64,000 nucleotides of DNA. Origin: Megachile rotundata (lineage: Eukaryota > Arthropoda > Insecta > Hymenoptera > Megachilidae). Within the stretch, counting starts at the first letter, position 1. Each line of letters starts with the position of its first letter. The translations under genes and the position numbers were made by a program. This document shows positions 51,801 to 63,800 of this stretch, piece by piece. Below the pieces are notes generated by a model. The model was given only the letters and a program-made list of their open reading frames with translations. It was not told the origin of the DNA and ran no database searches. The stretch covers positions 8,990,001-9,054,000 of the forward strand of contig NC_134988.1 in assembly GCF_050947335.1 (NCBI RefSeq). Reading direction: 5' to 3'.

Positions 51801-54800
51801 TCTACACAAACGCACCAAGTGCGTCATCAAAGTAGTTATCTACACAGACGCATCTGGTGCGTCATCAAGTACTTCGAAATAATTAATGACGCAACACGTG
51901 CGTCCAAGGTTATCACATGCATAGGTTACAAATAGTGAATTCATTATTTTAATTCTGTACTTGGATTCACTCTGTTGAATTAATATTTCTGTCATTAATC
52001 CATAACTTTTGTTTGTCCCAAAACCATGAAATGTAATATACGGGGTGTGACAAAAGTGACAACGTTATGGCTTCCTTTGTTTCTGTTTCATTTGTTTTTC
52101 ATTGTTTCTCTTCTTGTCTACTAAACAGGTGTTGATACCTATGTTTTTGTATGGCACAATATAATTGATTGAATTTTCAAAGGACAAGGTATGAACTTAA
52201 GACTGTCGACTATGTCGGTGGACATAAGTAGGAACCACCAGTTTCTTGATCCATCGACGATATGACAAACACCATCAACACTACCGTTATTTCAAACATC
52301 AACACTTAACCTAACCTGACTCGAAATTTATCTGCTCAGACAACATGGCTGCCACTTACGGCGCTGCCATCGCGGACGTTGTTGCAAGTAGATGTTTATG
52401 TTTTCTCGTATACGTTCTTTCAAAGAATTAGTGTTAGTGTTAAAATTAGTATTAAAGTCAAATTCAATGAATATTAAATTCTAAAATAGTGTATCTATTA
52501 TATTTTGAGACTGACATTTTAAAAATGAAAAATAATAATTTTGTAGTAAATTATTGTTGTTGTTCCAACATTAGACACATTTTCATTCATTGTCTCCTAC
52601 GATATGTTAAAGAAATATTTAGGATTATTGTATAAATATAACTGCATAAATGCTAAAATTATAAAACACACTCTCTAAATCTCAATCACTGAAAACTTCA
52701 CTGTTTTATAATTCTTATACAAAAAAAAGAACGTCAAAATCAATGCATCACTGTAAATAAATAATGCTAAAAGTCATTGAAGTTATGCAGTTCACATTGA
52801 TTAATAATTACTAAACTCGATCGGTAGCACCGATCAAATCAGTAACCGTTTCAAATCACTGATTTATTTCCCTGATTGAATCAGCAACCATTCCACAGTA
52901 GCATACTCACGATTTATCCGAGTTGTTATCGATTTCACCGATTCCGATTTAGAGAGTATTGAAAGAAGCTAAGTGTGGGTAGAACTACTTGTTCCGCCAA
53001 TACAGGTGTTAACAGGGGTGCAAAAAGTTGAAAAGTTCAATTCAAGAAAATTGTTCCGAGCAATTCAGTATGATCGTATACCTCGATATAGCCTTCCGTT
53101 TACCTAATGAAACAGTACCAGAGTCGCATACTAATCCATTTACTTGGTGGAACGCCACGGCTTTGTGGAAAGTTGCCTATAGGTTAGGACTATTACGCTT
53201 TCATGTGCGTACGTCCGCGTGCATCGGTAGAAGAAACATCAACATCTTCAAGCCGCGGAAGCACGAGATTTCTCCAGATTAGATGCATACCCGACCACCA
53301 GAGCGTCTGGTATTCATGAATATGGATTTTTCGTGCCGGTTAGCTGTACGCCATCAAGGCTTTCATTCCTAGTGTGGTCTCGCCATACCACCTTTTAACA
53401 AATCTTCTATCTCTCTCTCTTGAATTTTCTGTATACGGGGTGTTCGATAAGTCGTGCCGAGGGGGTGATTCCGTATGAAAAAGTAAATTGAGAAGGTACA
53501 ACGAAATTTGTATGTCTGTAGTTTTTGGGGAAGTCGAGATTGAATATTCAAGTGTATTTAGGTAGCTTTGTAATTTACTCTGGCTCGTTTGTACACAATA
53601 TGGACTGTTAATCTTACAAACTTGCTTAATATTGCGGTCCATATAATTTCTACTAAAGAATTAAAGTATTTTTGAAGCTGTAACAAGTTACAGTGACATG
53701 TGTAGCGGCAGTGCCCCAGTCGCCGCCATCTTGACAGAGTACATACTACAAAATGGACGCTCATCAAGTGTCGCATCAAAAACGTTAAAAGAGAGTCGAA
53801 GAAAAACTTCTTTATTCAAACTAGCTGTATTATTCGAGATCATACTAAATCAGTAAATAATCTAATCAGTACACTAACAGTACCTAACTTGAGTTGAACC
53901 AGCAGCTCCCAAATAATAAAATGTACCTAATAAATATTGATACTCGATTTCCGCAAAAACTATGCTTCAGATATAAATATTTTGTCCCACATTTTTTACT
54001 TATTCTTTCGTATAGAATTGTGTCCTGTATCAAGATTTATGGAACACCCCGTGTATAGATAGGCAACTGTGCAAACTAACACAGTTACACATGTATCTAA
54101 GTGAACTAAACGATATGTCCCTTTCTAGCAACTTGATTCGCGTTGAGTACGCTTAACGAACCGAACGCAACGAATCGAGAATTGTTCAAATATAAACGCT
54201 CAATCGGACATGCGTTTTGCAAGAATATTGTCTAGTATTCTGTAGGTCATACGGAGATTGAAAATTAATAAAAATGGAAATATTAGTTCGTTGAATATTT
54301 GACGACCGATTTGGGAATGTATGAAGGTGTAAAATAGGACTTGTTGCATATCGGTTTCAAGCTTAAATTTATTTTTAATATTCGATAATTATATTATACT
54401 ATATTAGAGTGCAAATTATGAAAGGTCAAATTGCAGCTAAAATACCTGTCGAATTGTTGCATCAATATTTTGTACACAAAATGGCCGATTTGAAGTAATT
54501 TTACTCTTTGAAGATTCTTTAAATATGCAAGGTGTCTTATAACTAGTGGTCCCTGTAATGGGGGGGGGGGGGGGGACTGACGCGATTCTGAATAAAATTT
54601 CCCTTTGCAAAAATGGGGTATGAAGCTTCGTTTTTGAATTATTAAGGGAAAACATGGACCAATCAGAGCGCGAGGATTACACATGCGCAGACGCGAGAGC
54701 GGGAGCTTCGGATAACGCGTAGTTATCCAACGCGTGGTAATCTAACGCGTAGTAATGCAACGCGTGGTAATGCAACGCGTGGTAATCCTACACGTAGTAA

Positions 54801-57800
54801 TCCAACGCGTAGTAATCCAACGCGTAGTAATACAACGCGTAGTAATACAGCGTGTGGGTATCCAACGCGTAGTAATCTAGCGCGTATATATTCAACGCGT
54901 AGTGATCCAACGCGTAATAATGCAACGCGTGGTAATTCTAAGCGTAGTAATCCAACGCGTAGTAATACAACGCGTAGTAATACAGCATGTGGATATCCAA
55001 CGCGTAGTAATCTAGCGCGTATATATTCAACGCGTAGTAATCCAACGCGTAATAATGCAACGCGTGGTAATTCTAAGCGTAGGAATCTAATGCGTGGTAA
55101 TCTAACGCGTAGTAATCCAGCGTGTGGATATCTAACGCGTCGTAATCCAACGCGTGGATATTCAACGCATATTAGTCCAACGCGTACTAATGCAACGCGT
55201 GGTAATTCTAAGCGTAGGAATCTAATGCGTGGTAATCTAACGCGTAGTAATCCAGCGTGTGGGTATCTAACGCGTAGTAATCCAACGCGTGGATATTCAA
55301 CGCATATTAGTCCAACGCGTACTAATGCAACGCGTGGTAATTCTAAGCGTAGGAATCTAATGCGTGGTAATCTAACGCGTAGTAATCCAGCGTGTGGATA
55401 TCTAACGCGTCGTAATCCAACGCGTGGATATTCAACGCATATTAGTCCAACGCGTACTAATGCAACGCGTGGTAATTCTAAGCGTAGGAATCTAATGCGT
55501 GGTAATCTAACGCGTAGTAATCCAGGATGTGGATATCTAATGCGTAGTAATCCAACGCGTGGATATTCAACGCATATTAGTCCATTGCGTACTGATGCAA
55601 CGCGTAGTAATTCTAAACGTAGGAATCTAACGCATGGTAATCCTCGCGCTCTGATTGGTGCGTATTTTTCCTTAATAATTCAAAAACCAAGCTTCAAACC
55701 CCATTTTTACAAAGGAAAATCTTATTCAGAATCACGTCAGCTACCCCTCCATTTCAGGGACCACTAGTTGTGAGACACCCTGTATATTACGAACAGTAAT
55801 TATTAATCACTTAATCCATCACTCTAATAAATCTCCTCATTACTAAATAATTTCACATTCATAGATTCAAAAGCTAGGACAATGAAACATTTCTACCAGA
55901 GAGGTTAGGAATTACCTTCTGTAATATTTTCTCTTACTTTACTATTCATTTAATGAACATTTTAACTTCTTGACAAATTATTACTAATTAATTTCTTGAC
56001 GAATTATTTACTATCCAATTCAACATACACTTCGTCATTTTACATAATTTTTCATTTTCACTGCATAAAATAAGAATGTGATTGAACCCAAGTTTTTTTT
56101 ATACAACCATGAGTTTACCTCGCACACGAAGTTTACAGTGAATGGCTGAGAATACAACTTTCTAGAAATTTAATTCAAACTTTTGGATCGTCTAGTACGC
56201 TGCTCTCAGTTTCTGCTACGCGTTATAGTGTCTTATATCGCAACTTATACGCTCTACGTTATTAACAATATATCAGGAGTTTGTACATAAAAGCATACAT
56301 TCAATTCGCAGAGGAATGCTTTACTTTAAAGTGTTCCGGCGAGGCATGCTTTGATGAAAACTTGATCGATCTTATTACCTGTATCCTGTTGTTATTACAG
56401 CGTCATTGAATATCTCTCTAATCCTCTATCATTTATTTGTAACAAATTATACGCACATAAACGAAATTTAATGCACAATTTATGTTTCGTTGGGGACCTT
56501 TAATAATTTGGTTTTTATTTATAATTATTCTACGAAAAATTTTATAACAGGATATCAATTTTATAATTGGTATATTTTTTTAATGAACTTTTAATGAAGT
56601 AATGATGTTTAATTTAACAGTAATCAACATGTATCTTATTACATATTTAATGATGTTAATTAATCCTTGTATATTTGTATCTTGGAATTAATTTCATTAA
56701 TCAATTAAATCATTACTAATGATTTCACGTTAATTGGAATTATAATTTCAATAATAATTCAGTGGGTTAATATCTTCCACAAATTGAATTTTAGTTAAAT
56801 CGAATTATTACTACCTGTTATTATGAATTATCAATCTTGAAATTATAATACTTATAATTTAGTTTCAGGAATTAAATGATTGGTAATGATACAATTTTAA
56901 TTGAATTATTATTTTCATCAATTTTAATTGAATTATTAGTTGCAATTAACAGTTACTATTTTTAATTGAGATTTTAATTTGAATTTTCATTTCACGTCAA
57001 ATTTTAATTTTGACAAAAATCAGATGATAGATGATAATTCAATTAAAGTTACCGAATCAGTAACGCATCGACTAAACAATTATACTCGAATTTACAAATT
57101 AATGAATCATATCAAGACAGAACCACCAAAAATACTGTTAATGTTATTATTTCTTTATGTTTTCAAAGAATTCGTAGCATGCACACTTTGGGCTGATCTA
57201 CGTACTGTGCACGTATAGTAACTTAATATTTATGATACACATTGTGACATTGTTTTGCTGTTATCTGACACTACCACTATAATCCATGGTATTTCTCTCT
57301 ATCTCCATATTTAATTTTCATCTAGCTTCTATTTCGTAACGACTAATCACCTCTAATGGCATTACGCGCTAACTAGACCGATTTAGAGCCCGCTTATCCT
57401 TTACATATGCGTGATTAGAACTGTCTCTGCGAGTATCAACGTTTTAGAGCCGGAGTAGCGGCGAGGAAGGACTATCACCAAGCCAGAGCAGCGACTACGA
57501 GGATCAAGAAGAGCTCGAGAAGCAACACTCGGCCGCCGTACACACAGTACGTGTCATATACAAGTTCTCCTTTCACGAGTGTCTCCCTTTCTATCTAGTT
57601 CAGGTATGCACAACCAGTTGCGAGCCGGGCACGGCTGCCCACGAGGCAAAACGGCGCATTGCAGCGGCGGGTAAAGTTTAGAACTCGAGATTCATGAGAA
57701 TATACCTTTACTAGATTTACCATAGTTCAAATTACCTAGGTCCATCAAAAAACATGGTAACAAGCTATAACAACAATTTTTTTATACTCAGCAGAACTAT

Positions 57801-60800
57801 GTTTGTCATATCTTTAGTCTACTCGAGATTTATAGAATCTTTAATATAGCAAGTTATGTCATTACTGAAGTAACAGTAAAATACTTTTGATAATATTAAG
57901 TAATGTTATACCATGTTTGCGACCTACTTTTAGAGACAAATTATTTTTGAGATATGCTAGAATCACCCATTCCTTTCCTATGTCACTTCCACAGTCTAGC
58001 AATAACCCGCAATAAACCGTGCTCGCAAATAAGGCCTATACACGGGCAACCCATGTGCATGCCTGCTCTAGTTAAGTCCTTTGTGTTGTGCTAGTACAGT
58101 GTCCCATAATCGTGATACTAGAAGTATGTTCTCTTAAATATGCATTCATAATCATTAAACGTCGTAAAAGTGCATGTTATGTGGTTGGTAACGTCGGTTT
58201 CTAAGGGGATAATAGGTAAAGGCTTTCTAACATAATATGCTTCTTTAACAATCATTATTATGTAACATTATTTAACATAAATATTAGTGGAAATAACAAT
58301 TAACTCGTTCCATGTAAATTATTAAACTGAAAACTTATATACGAAAAAGTAGTATGAGTACTATTCTGAAAGAGTCAGAAATGTCTGTTTATTACGCAAA
58401 ATATTGGAAAAGGATTGGATACTTCGACAGCTATAGATTTTCTGTGCTTAAACGAATCGAAAAGTCCTTTATCGTTTTGCTGTAGCTAGTTTCGTTTTCG
58501 AGATATAAGTAATTAAAGATTGTCTATGTGACGCTTCGTGTTTGAACCATAGGCGCATGCGCGAGCAGTCACGTGGCTGCGCATACGCGATCAATCACGT
58601 GGCTGCGCATGCGCGAGACAGTCACGTGGTTGCGCATGCGCACAGCGACCACTTCTTGTATCCTAAGAGTATAGTACCCAATCTTTAATCGCCTATATCT
58701 CAAAAACGAAGCGTCCGATTGCAAAGTAGTAAAAGACTTTTCGCTCCGTTTTGGCATATAGAATACAATGTATGTGGTATATAATCTTTCCGAAATATAA
58801 TAAAGATAATAACTGAAATCCAAAGTATACCGACACTACCACTTCATCGTAGCCATGTCTTCCATTTACAAATTCGCGTGCATTTAAACTAGGATATTTT
58901 TTCTTCTTTTTGTTTTAATTATCGTGACAATCCGGTAAGTAATCTTTTCACATCGGTTATCTTCACTCATCTGAAAAATCCGCAACACCTCTTCTTTTCC
59001 TTCGACGATTTTTTACATGAGTGAACTTAAACGTCGGATCAAATTAGCCGAGCGTAAATCGATATAAAGTATCGTTATCGTTAGAGCCAAATGCATGCAA
59101 GCTTTGGTCGTTACTTAATCCCGATCGAATCGAATGACCTATTTCGCTGGATCGTGCTGTGCAGTAACGTTTCGTTAAGAATGTACACACCAAAAGTAGT
59201 CGCTTATGTACATCATCACGAGTTATACAATCACAACACGTGCGAGTACACCACCGACAAGTCGACAATGACGTCACGCAGGCTCGAAGCTGAGGTTCAT
59301 CGCTCCTCTATGAATCTTCCACGGTCGTGCCTTATCGTTGCATGTCCTCAAATCTTCAACAATCTTTATAATTGCAGAAAAATGGTTCCAGTTCCCTTTT
59401 GTATAAAGACTTTATCGACCACCTTTGAGGAGCTACACGAAACGACTATCTCGAAATACCAACAGAAACATCGAAAGTCATTCTTCAGAACCTACCGCGA
59501 TTGTTCAAAAACCGTTCTGTGTAACTCTTCGATATATGGCATTGCTTCTCTAAATGACCCTCATTCTTGGAGGCTTTTTTACTTCGATCAAATTGGAAAC
59601 TATTGAACCAGAAATTAGGATATCTTAGAGAGGCAGTGCTGTTTCCTTTGTTCATTTCAATATGGCCAACGGATGTTTGCCGTCAGCGTCCCGTAACGTA
59701 TCGTTAAAATTTTCAGTCGGAAGCTAGCGCTTTACTCGAGGGCGAAAATAGGGCAGGAATTGCAGGCAGGGCAAGAAACTTAAGGCATGATGTGCAACGG
59801 AAGATTTCGAGGCTGCGCCAGGACCGCACATCCTCAGATGCGTTTCCATGTAGCGCCAGCAGCGTCGAGAGCCTTCCTAGCGGCAGTGGCTCCAGCACGC
59901 AAGCACTTGTGCGTGCAGGAAGCAATCACAGTTCGATATCTTGCGAAGATAGGGATGCTGTCAGTCCGAGCGCCATAGGACCCGTGTTGTGCAGGGCTAG
60001 AGCCCTGGTCGACTATACGCCCAGCCCTTACGACAAGGAGGCGTTGAAATTCAAGGTTTGGTTCAATTTCTTCTTTATCTTGTGTTCGTCGAAAAATGCC
60101 GCTTAGAAGCAAGGACTTAATGTAAATAGAACATGCAGTTTGAGGTTCAGCTTAGGGATTAATTTTGTGTGCATTCCCCTTCGCAATTAATCAGAGCCTG
60201 ATTTGCGGAAATACATATATACCTCAAAGCAGATATGCTATTGATCAGGGGTTATATAAATATAATTGGCGAATATTTTGATGACGAAAATTAGTCCACC
60301 GGAGGCTTTGAAAAGAGGAAATGGAAATTAATTTCAGAACAAGGGTAATCTCTAAACTTAACCTGAAACCTAATCAAACTTGTAAACTCTTTGAACCGAC
60401 TATGCGGGGATTAACGCATGCTTCTGAGCGAATGTTACATTAACCTAAACCTGCATCTGTACCTAACTCAAACCTGATCAAACTTGCGAATACAGCCAAC
60501 AAAACTAATATGCATTTCAAAGCAGTAGAACCATCGGGAAGAATAGTAACCTTGGACTAACCTTGAACCTAATCAAAAACTAACCAAACTCCTAACCAGA
60601 TGAGACTTGCAAGTATTTTTACTGCCGAACCGACTGAGCGCAGTAGCTTATACTCTGTAATTTGTTGAGGAAAAGTATTGACATCCCTTCTTCAATAATT
60701 CTCGACTGAATACGACTTGGTAACAAGAGTGTCTAACTCGGTAGGGTCTCGTGTTCAATTTTTCGAATTACAAAGTGGAAAAAGTTGTCGAGGATTTTCC

Positions 60801-63800
60801 ACGCGTAAAGGATCAGGCAAATTGCAAACGCGGCTTTTGTTACAGAAGGGAGACATCATCGACGTGGTGCAAATGAACAAAAGCGGTCTGTGGAAGGGTG
60901 TCTTGCACAACAGGATAGGCCACTTCAAGTTCATAAACGTCGAGATACTGAACGACAGAGTTCCAAGGCGTGGTGAACCCGAAGGGCGGGGAAAGTGGGG
61001 CCAGAGATACAGGCAGAAGCCTGGTTCCGTTCAAGAGCTCTTGCAGAGAATGAATCTTCAGGTAGAGAGCAATATCTTGCCACGACTCGAACAAACCGAT
61101 TCGCATTTGCATCGCTTCGAATGCAAAGCAGGGTAGAACTTGCTTTTATATGTTTCTTTATTTGCTGGACCTCTTCCTTTTCAACCATATGCCCAACCAC
61201 CATCTTGTCCTGCGTACGCCTTTTATGCCGCCTACAATCCACGCGATTCCGTGAACCGTGTCGGGTTCCTCTTTTTTTCTTTATCGACACTTTCTTTCGT
61301 GTACCTCCGTCCCTTCAGCTTATTCTTCCCATTCTCTGCTTATCTCGCCGCACTTTTTCTTTAATGGCGACTAGTTGGCTTTTTGGAAGCGGGACTAATG
61401 GGTTTATGGAAATTTTGATCAGCTTTAAGGTTTTACCTTTTTATATCCTTGCATTGTTATGTTCCATGTGATGTATATTTGAGTGCTTAAAGTTTTATGT
61501 TTAAGTACTTAAAATATATTTGCATTCAACTTATTCTTTTGATAGTGTTTTAGAATAGATACTAGGTACTTAGGTACTAGAATATTTTAGAACTACTAGT
61601 ATTCCAATAGTTCAATTTTATCACCCTAATTTTTTTAATATTGTTTCTTTGAAGGGCACACCTGGTGCGTCATCGATTGGTCACTGCATGATGCACTAAA
61701 TCTATCATAATTTTGGTCAAATAAGCACTGAATAGTACATTTAGTGTGCTATGAATAGTTTCAAATAATAATTCGTACACTCAGTGCATTATAGGTTGTG
61801 ACACACCTGGTGCGTCATATATTGTACACTGTATGACACACTGACTGCGTCGTTAGTAATTTTAAATTAACATTCCATAACATACTTGCTATATCCTAAC
61901 CTGTTTTGAAAGAGCACCATATGACACATATAGTGTATCATAAGTTGTTTCAAGTAAAAATGCCACATCTAATGTCACTAGTAAATAAGCACTGAATGAC
62001 ACACTGATTGCGTCAATGGTTACGTCCAATAAACAATGATGCACTGATGCCTCATTCATTTTTAGTAAAAATTAAATGACACTTCACATACTTTGTAAAA
62101 TAACAAACACTGTATGACGCACATGGTGTGTCATATCTTCTTTTCAGTAGACATTAAATGACGCAACTAGTGCGTCACTTATTGTTTTAGAGAAATATTG
62201 ACTGACTAGGGCATAAGTATGACGTAGATATAACCTAGACCCATTTGTTATAAATAAATAATATTCACTAAATGAGACTATTCGAATCGACATCTGAATA
62301 TTGGATCAGGTTAGGAAAGATAATATAAATCGAATAATATATCTTCTTAGGAACACATTCCTGTTTTCGTATTGAACGGATACGAGGATCTGGAACTCTT
62401 CAGGGAAATAGAGCCCTCGGATCTTGATTATCTGTGTATACATCAGCCGGAACATCGTGCTAAGATACTTACTGCTGTGCAGCTGCTACATGATCTGCAA
62501 TGTAAGTTGCCTTCACATTTTAAACAAAGCATCAAGTAATGAAAGTAACAGAAGACTTAATATGTTATGTATTTAATATGTAGTATGTCAAACTTTGCTG
62601 TTTAAATTTATAGGCTAAGTTAACCTCAATGTTCAGAAAATTACTTAATAATAATATTCAAACGTGCAACTAAACCTAACATGCTAGTTTGATAGAAACT
62701 TAAGCATTTTTGAATTTTCGATCTAATAATCTTCCACATTTTTAAAATTTCAAAACATTCTCGATGTACTCACCAGCTAGTTAGGTTTACAGAACCAAGA
62801 TGGTATGTGTTGGATTATTCATCTTAAATTACAAAAATTAACTAAATACTTTTGTCAAAATACATGTTAACTTCCATCTCAAAAATTAATTTATGTTTCA
62901 TCCCACATTTACTGTAAATCATTTCAAATCTAAAAATAGCACAATCCGTAAAACTAGTGTTAAGTCACAAACAAAAAGATTGATGTAGAAAGTTTTGAAG
63001 CAGAAAGATCAATAAATGTAGAGACGTAGAAAGTCAAAATGTAGAATTGGAAGCTAACAAATCAATTTCCGTTCTGTCCACCAGCCGGAAGCGAAGGGGA
63101 CTTAGCCTCAAGCTCAGAGGGGGACGAGGTAAATCGCTTGGTGCTAACATCAGGCCAGACGTCCGGCCATTGTTCACCGTTTAATCGTCGCCAGTTCCCT
63201 CGGGATTCTGGATGCTACGATGCTCACAAGAACCTGACTGGCCGGCGTACCGTGAGCCCGGAATCCTCGACGACCACCAAAGTGTCCAGGGAGAACAATC
63301 TCGACGTGGCAGTGCCCACGAAGAGCGTCACCGGTCCGAACCCCGACGGCACCCAGGGATCCGACAGCAAGGACGACTTCCACCCTAACATCCCCATCAG
63401 TTACAACGTCACCGGTCAGAAGGAAGGTCAGTTCGATAAATCGCCGTTGCTGCGCGGCGGCAATGTCCGATTCATCGCGAAGCGGGGCAACTTCGGGGAG
63501 ACGGTGGTGATCGAGGACACCTGTGAAAGTGGACAGAAGGTCGGCGGTATGGTGAAATACGTGGTCGGAAGCAACGACCTTGGCCTCGAAAGTGGCGGCA
63601 ACGTGACCGGTCTGGGTCAAAGAAGTTGTCTCAGCGAGAAGTCCAGCGATTCCGGGGTCAGCTCGTCGAGCATCAGCTCGGCGCCGCCCCTCCGGGACAA
63701 AGTGCTAGCTAACGTCGCCACCGATTCGCCCGCCAAAAGCTTCGGGAACTTCACCAAGGCGTCGCCGACATCTCAGCCAGCCAATAAGAGCCAGACCAGC

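Larger units (their letters stand above)
54528..55782. mobile_element. Inverted-repeat element with minisatellite interior, copy B
   Basis: Arms 54528-54680 and 55637-55782 match copy A, but the interior is reversed: the 35-bp unique strip (54681-54715) is on the left. The right end is followed by TA; the left end (CAAGGTGTCTTATAACTAGT) is mutated and its TA is not clear. A 16-base G run sits in the left arm. Confidence 0.85.
51287..57447 (+). other. 6.2-kb intron of the SASH1-like gene
   Basis: Contains a dyad cluster (51.5-51.9 kb), a 616-bp MITE and copy B. The rest (51.9-53.4, 55.8-57.4 kb) is AT-rich with no recognised exon; an 84-codon frame at 53028-53282 is unexplained. Confidence 0.75.
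57547..59716 (+). other. 2.2-kb intron of the SASH1-like gene
   Basis: GTACGT..TTTTCAG. Contains the NRF-1/E-box foldback (58.45-58.75 kb) and a 171-codon plus-strand frame (59091-59606) with no recognisable domain. Confidence 0.75.

Noticed and set aside
51600..51905. CRISPR-like array (palindromic repeats at regular spacing)
   Set aside because: Eukaryotic intron; the intervening segments are themselves repetitive and the repeats are diverged. It is a dyad-containing satellite.
55090..55767. 225-codon plus-strand frame
   Set aside because: Same cause, in copy B; it shares the arm-derived tail with the frame in copy A.
60995..61471. 158-codon plus-strand frame
   Set aside because: Starts in the wrong frame of the SH3/SAM exon and runs into the intron.
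63174..63620. 148-codon minus-strand frame
   Set aside because: Antisense shadow of the GC-rich terminal SASH1-like exon.
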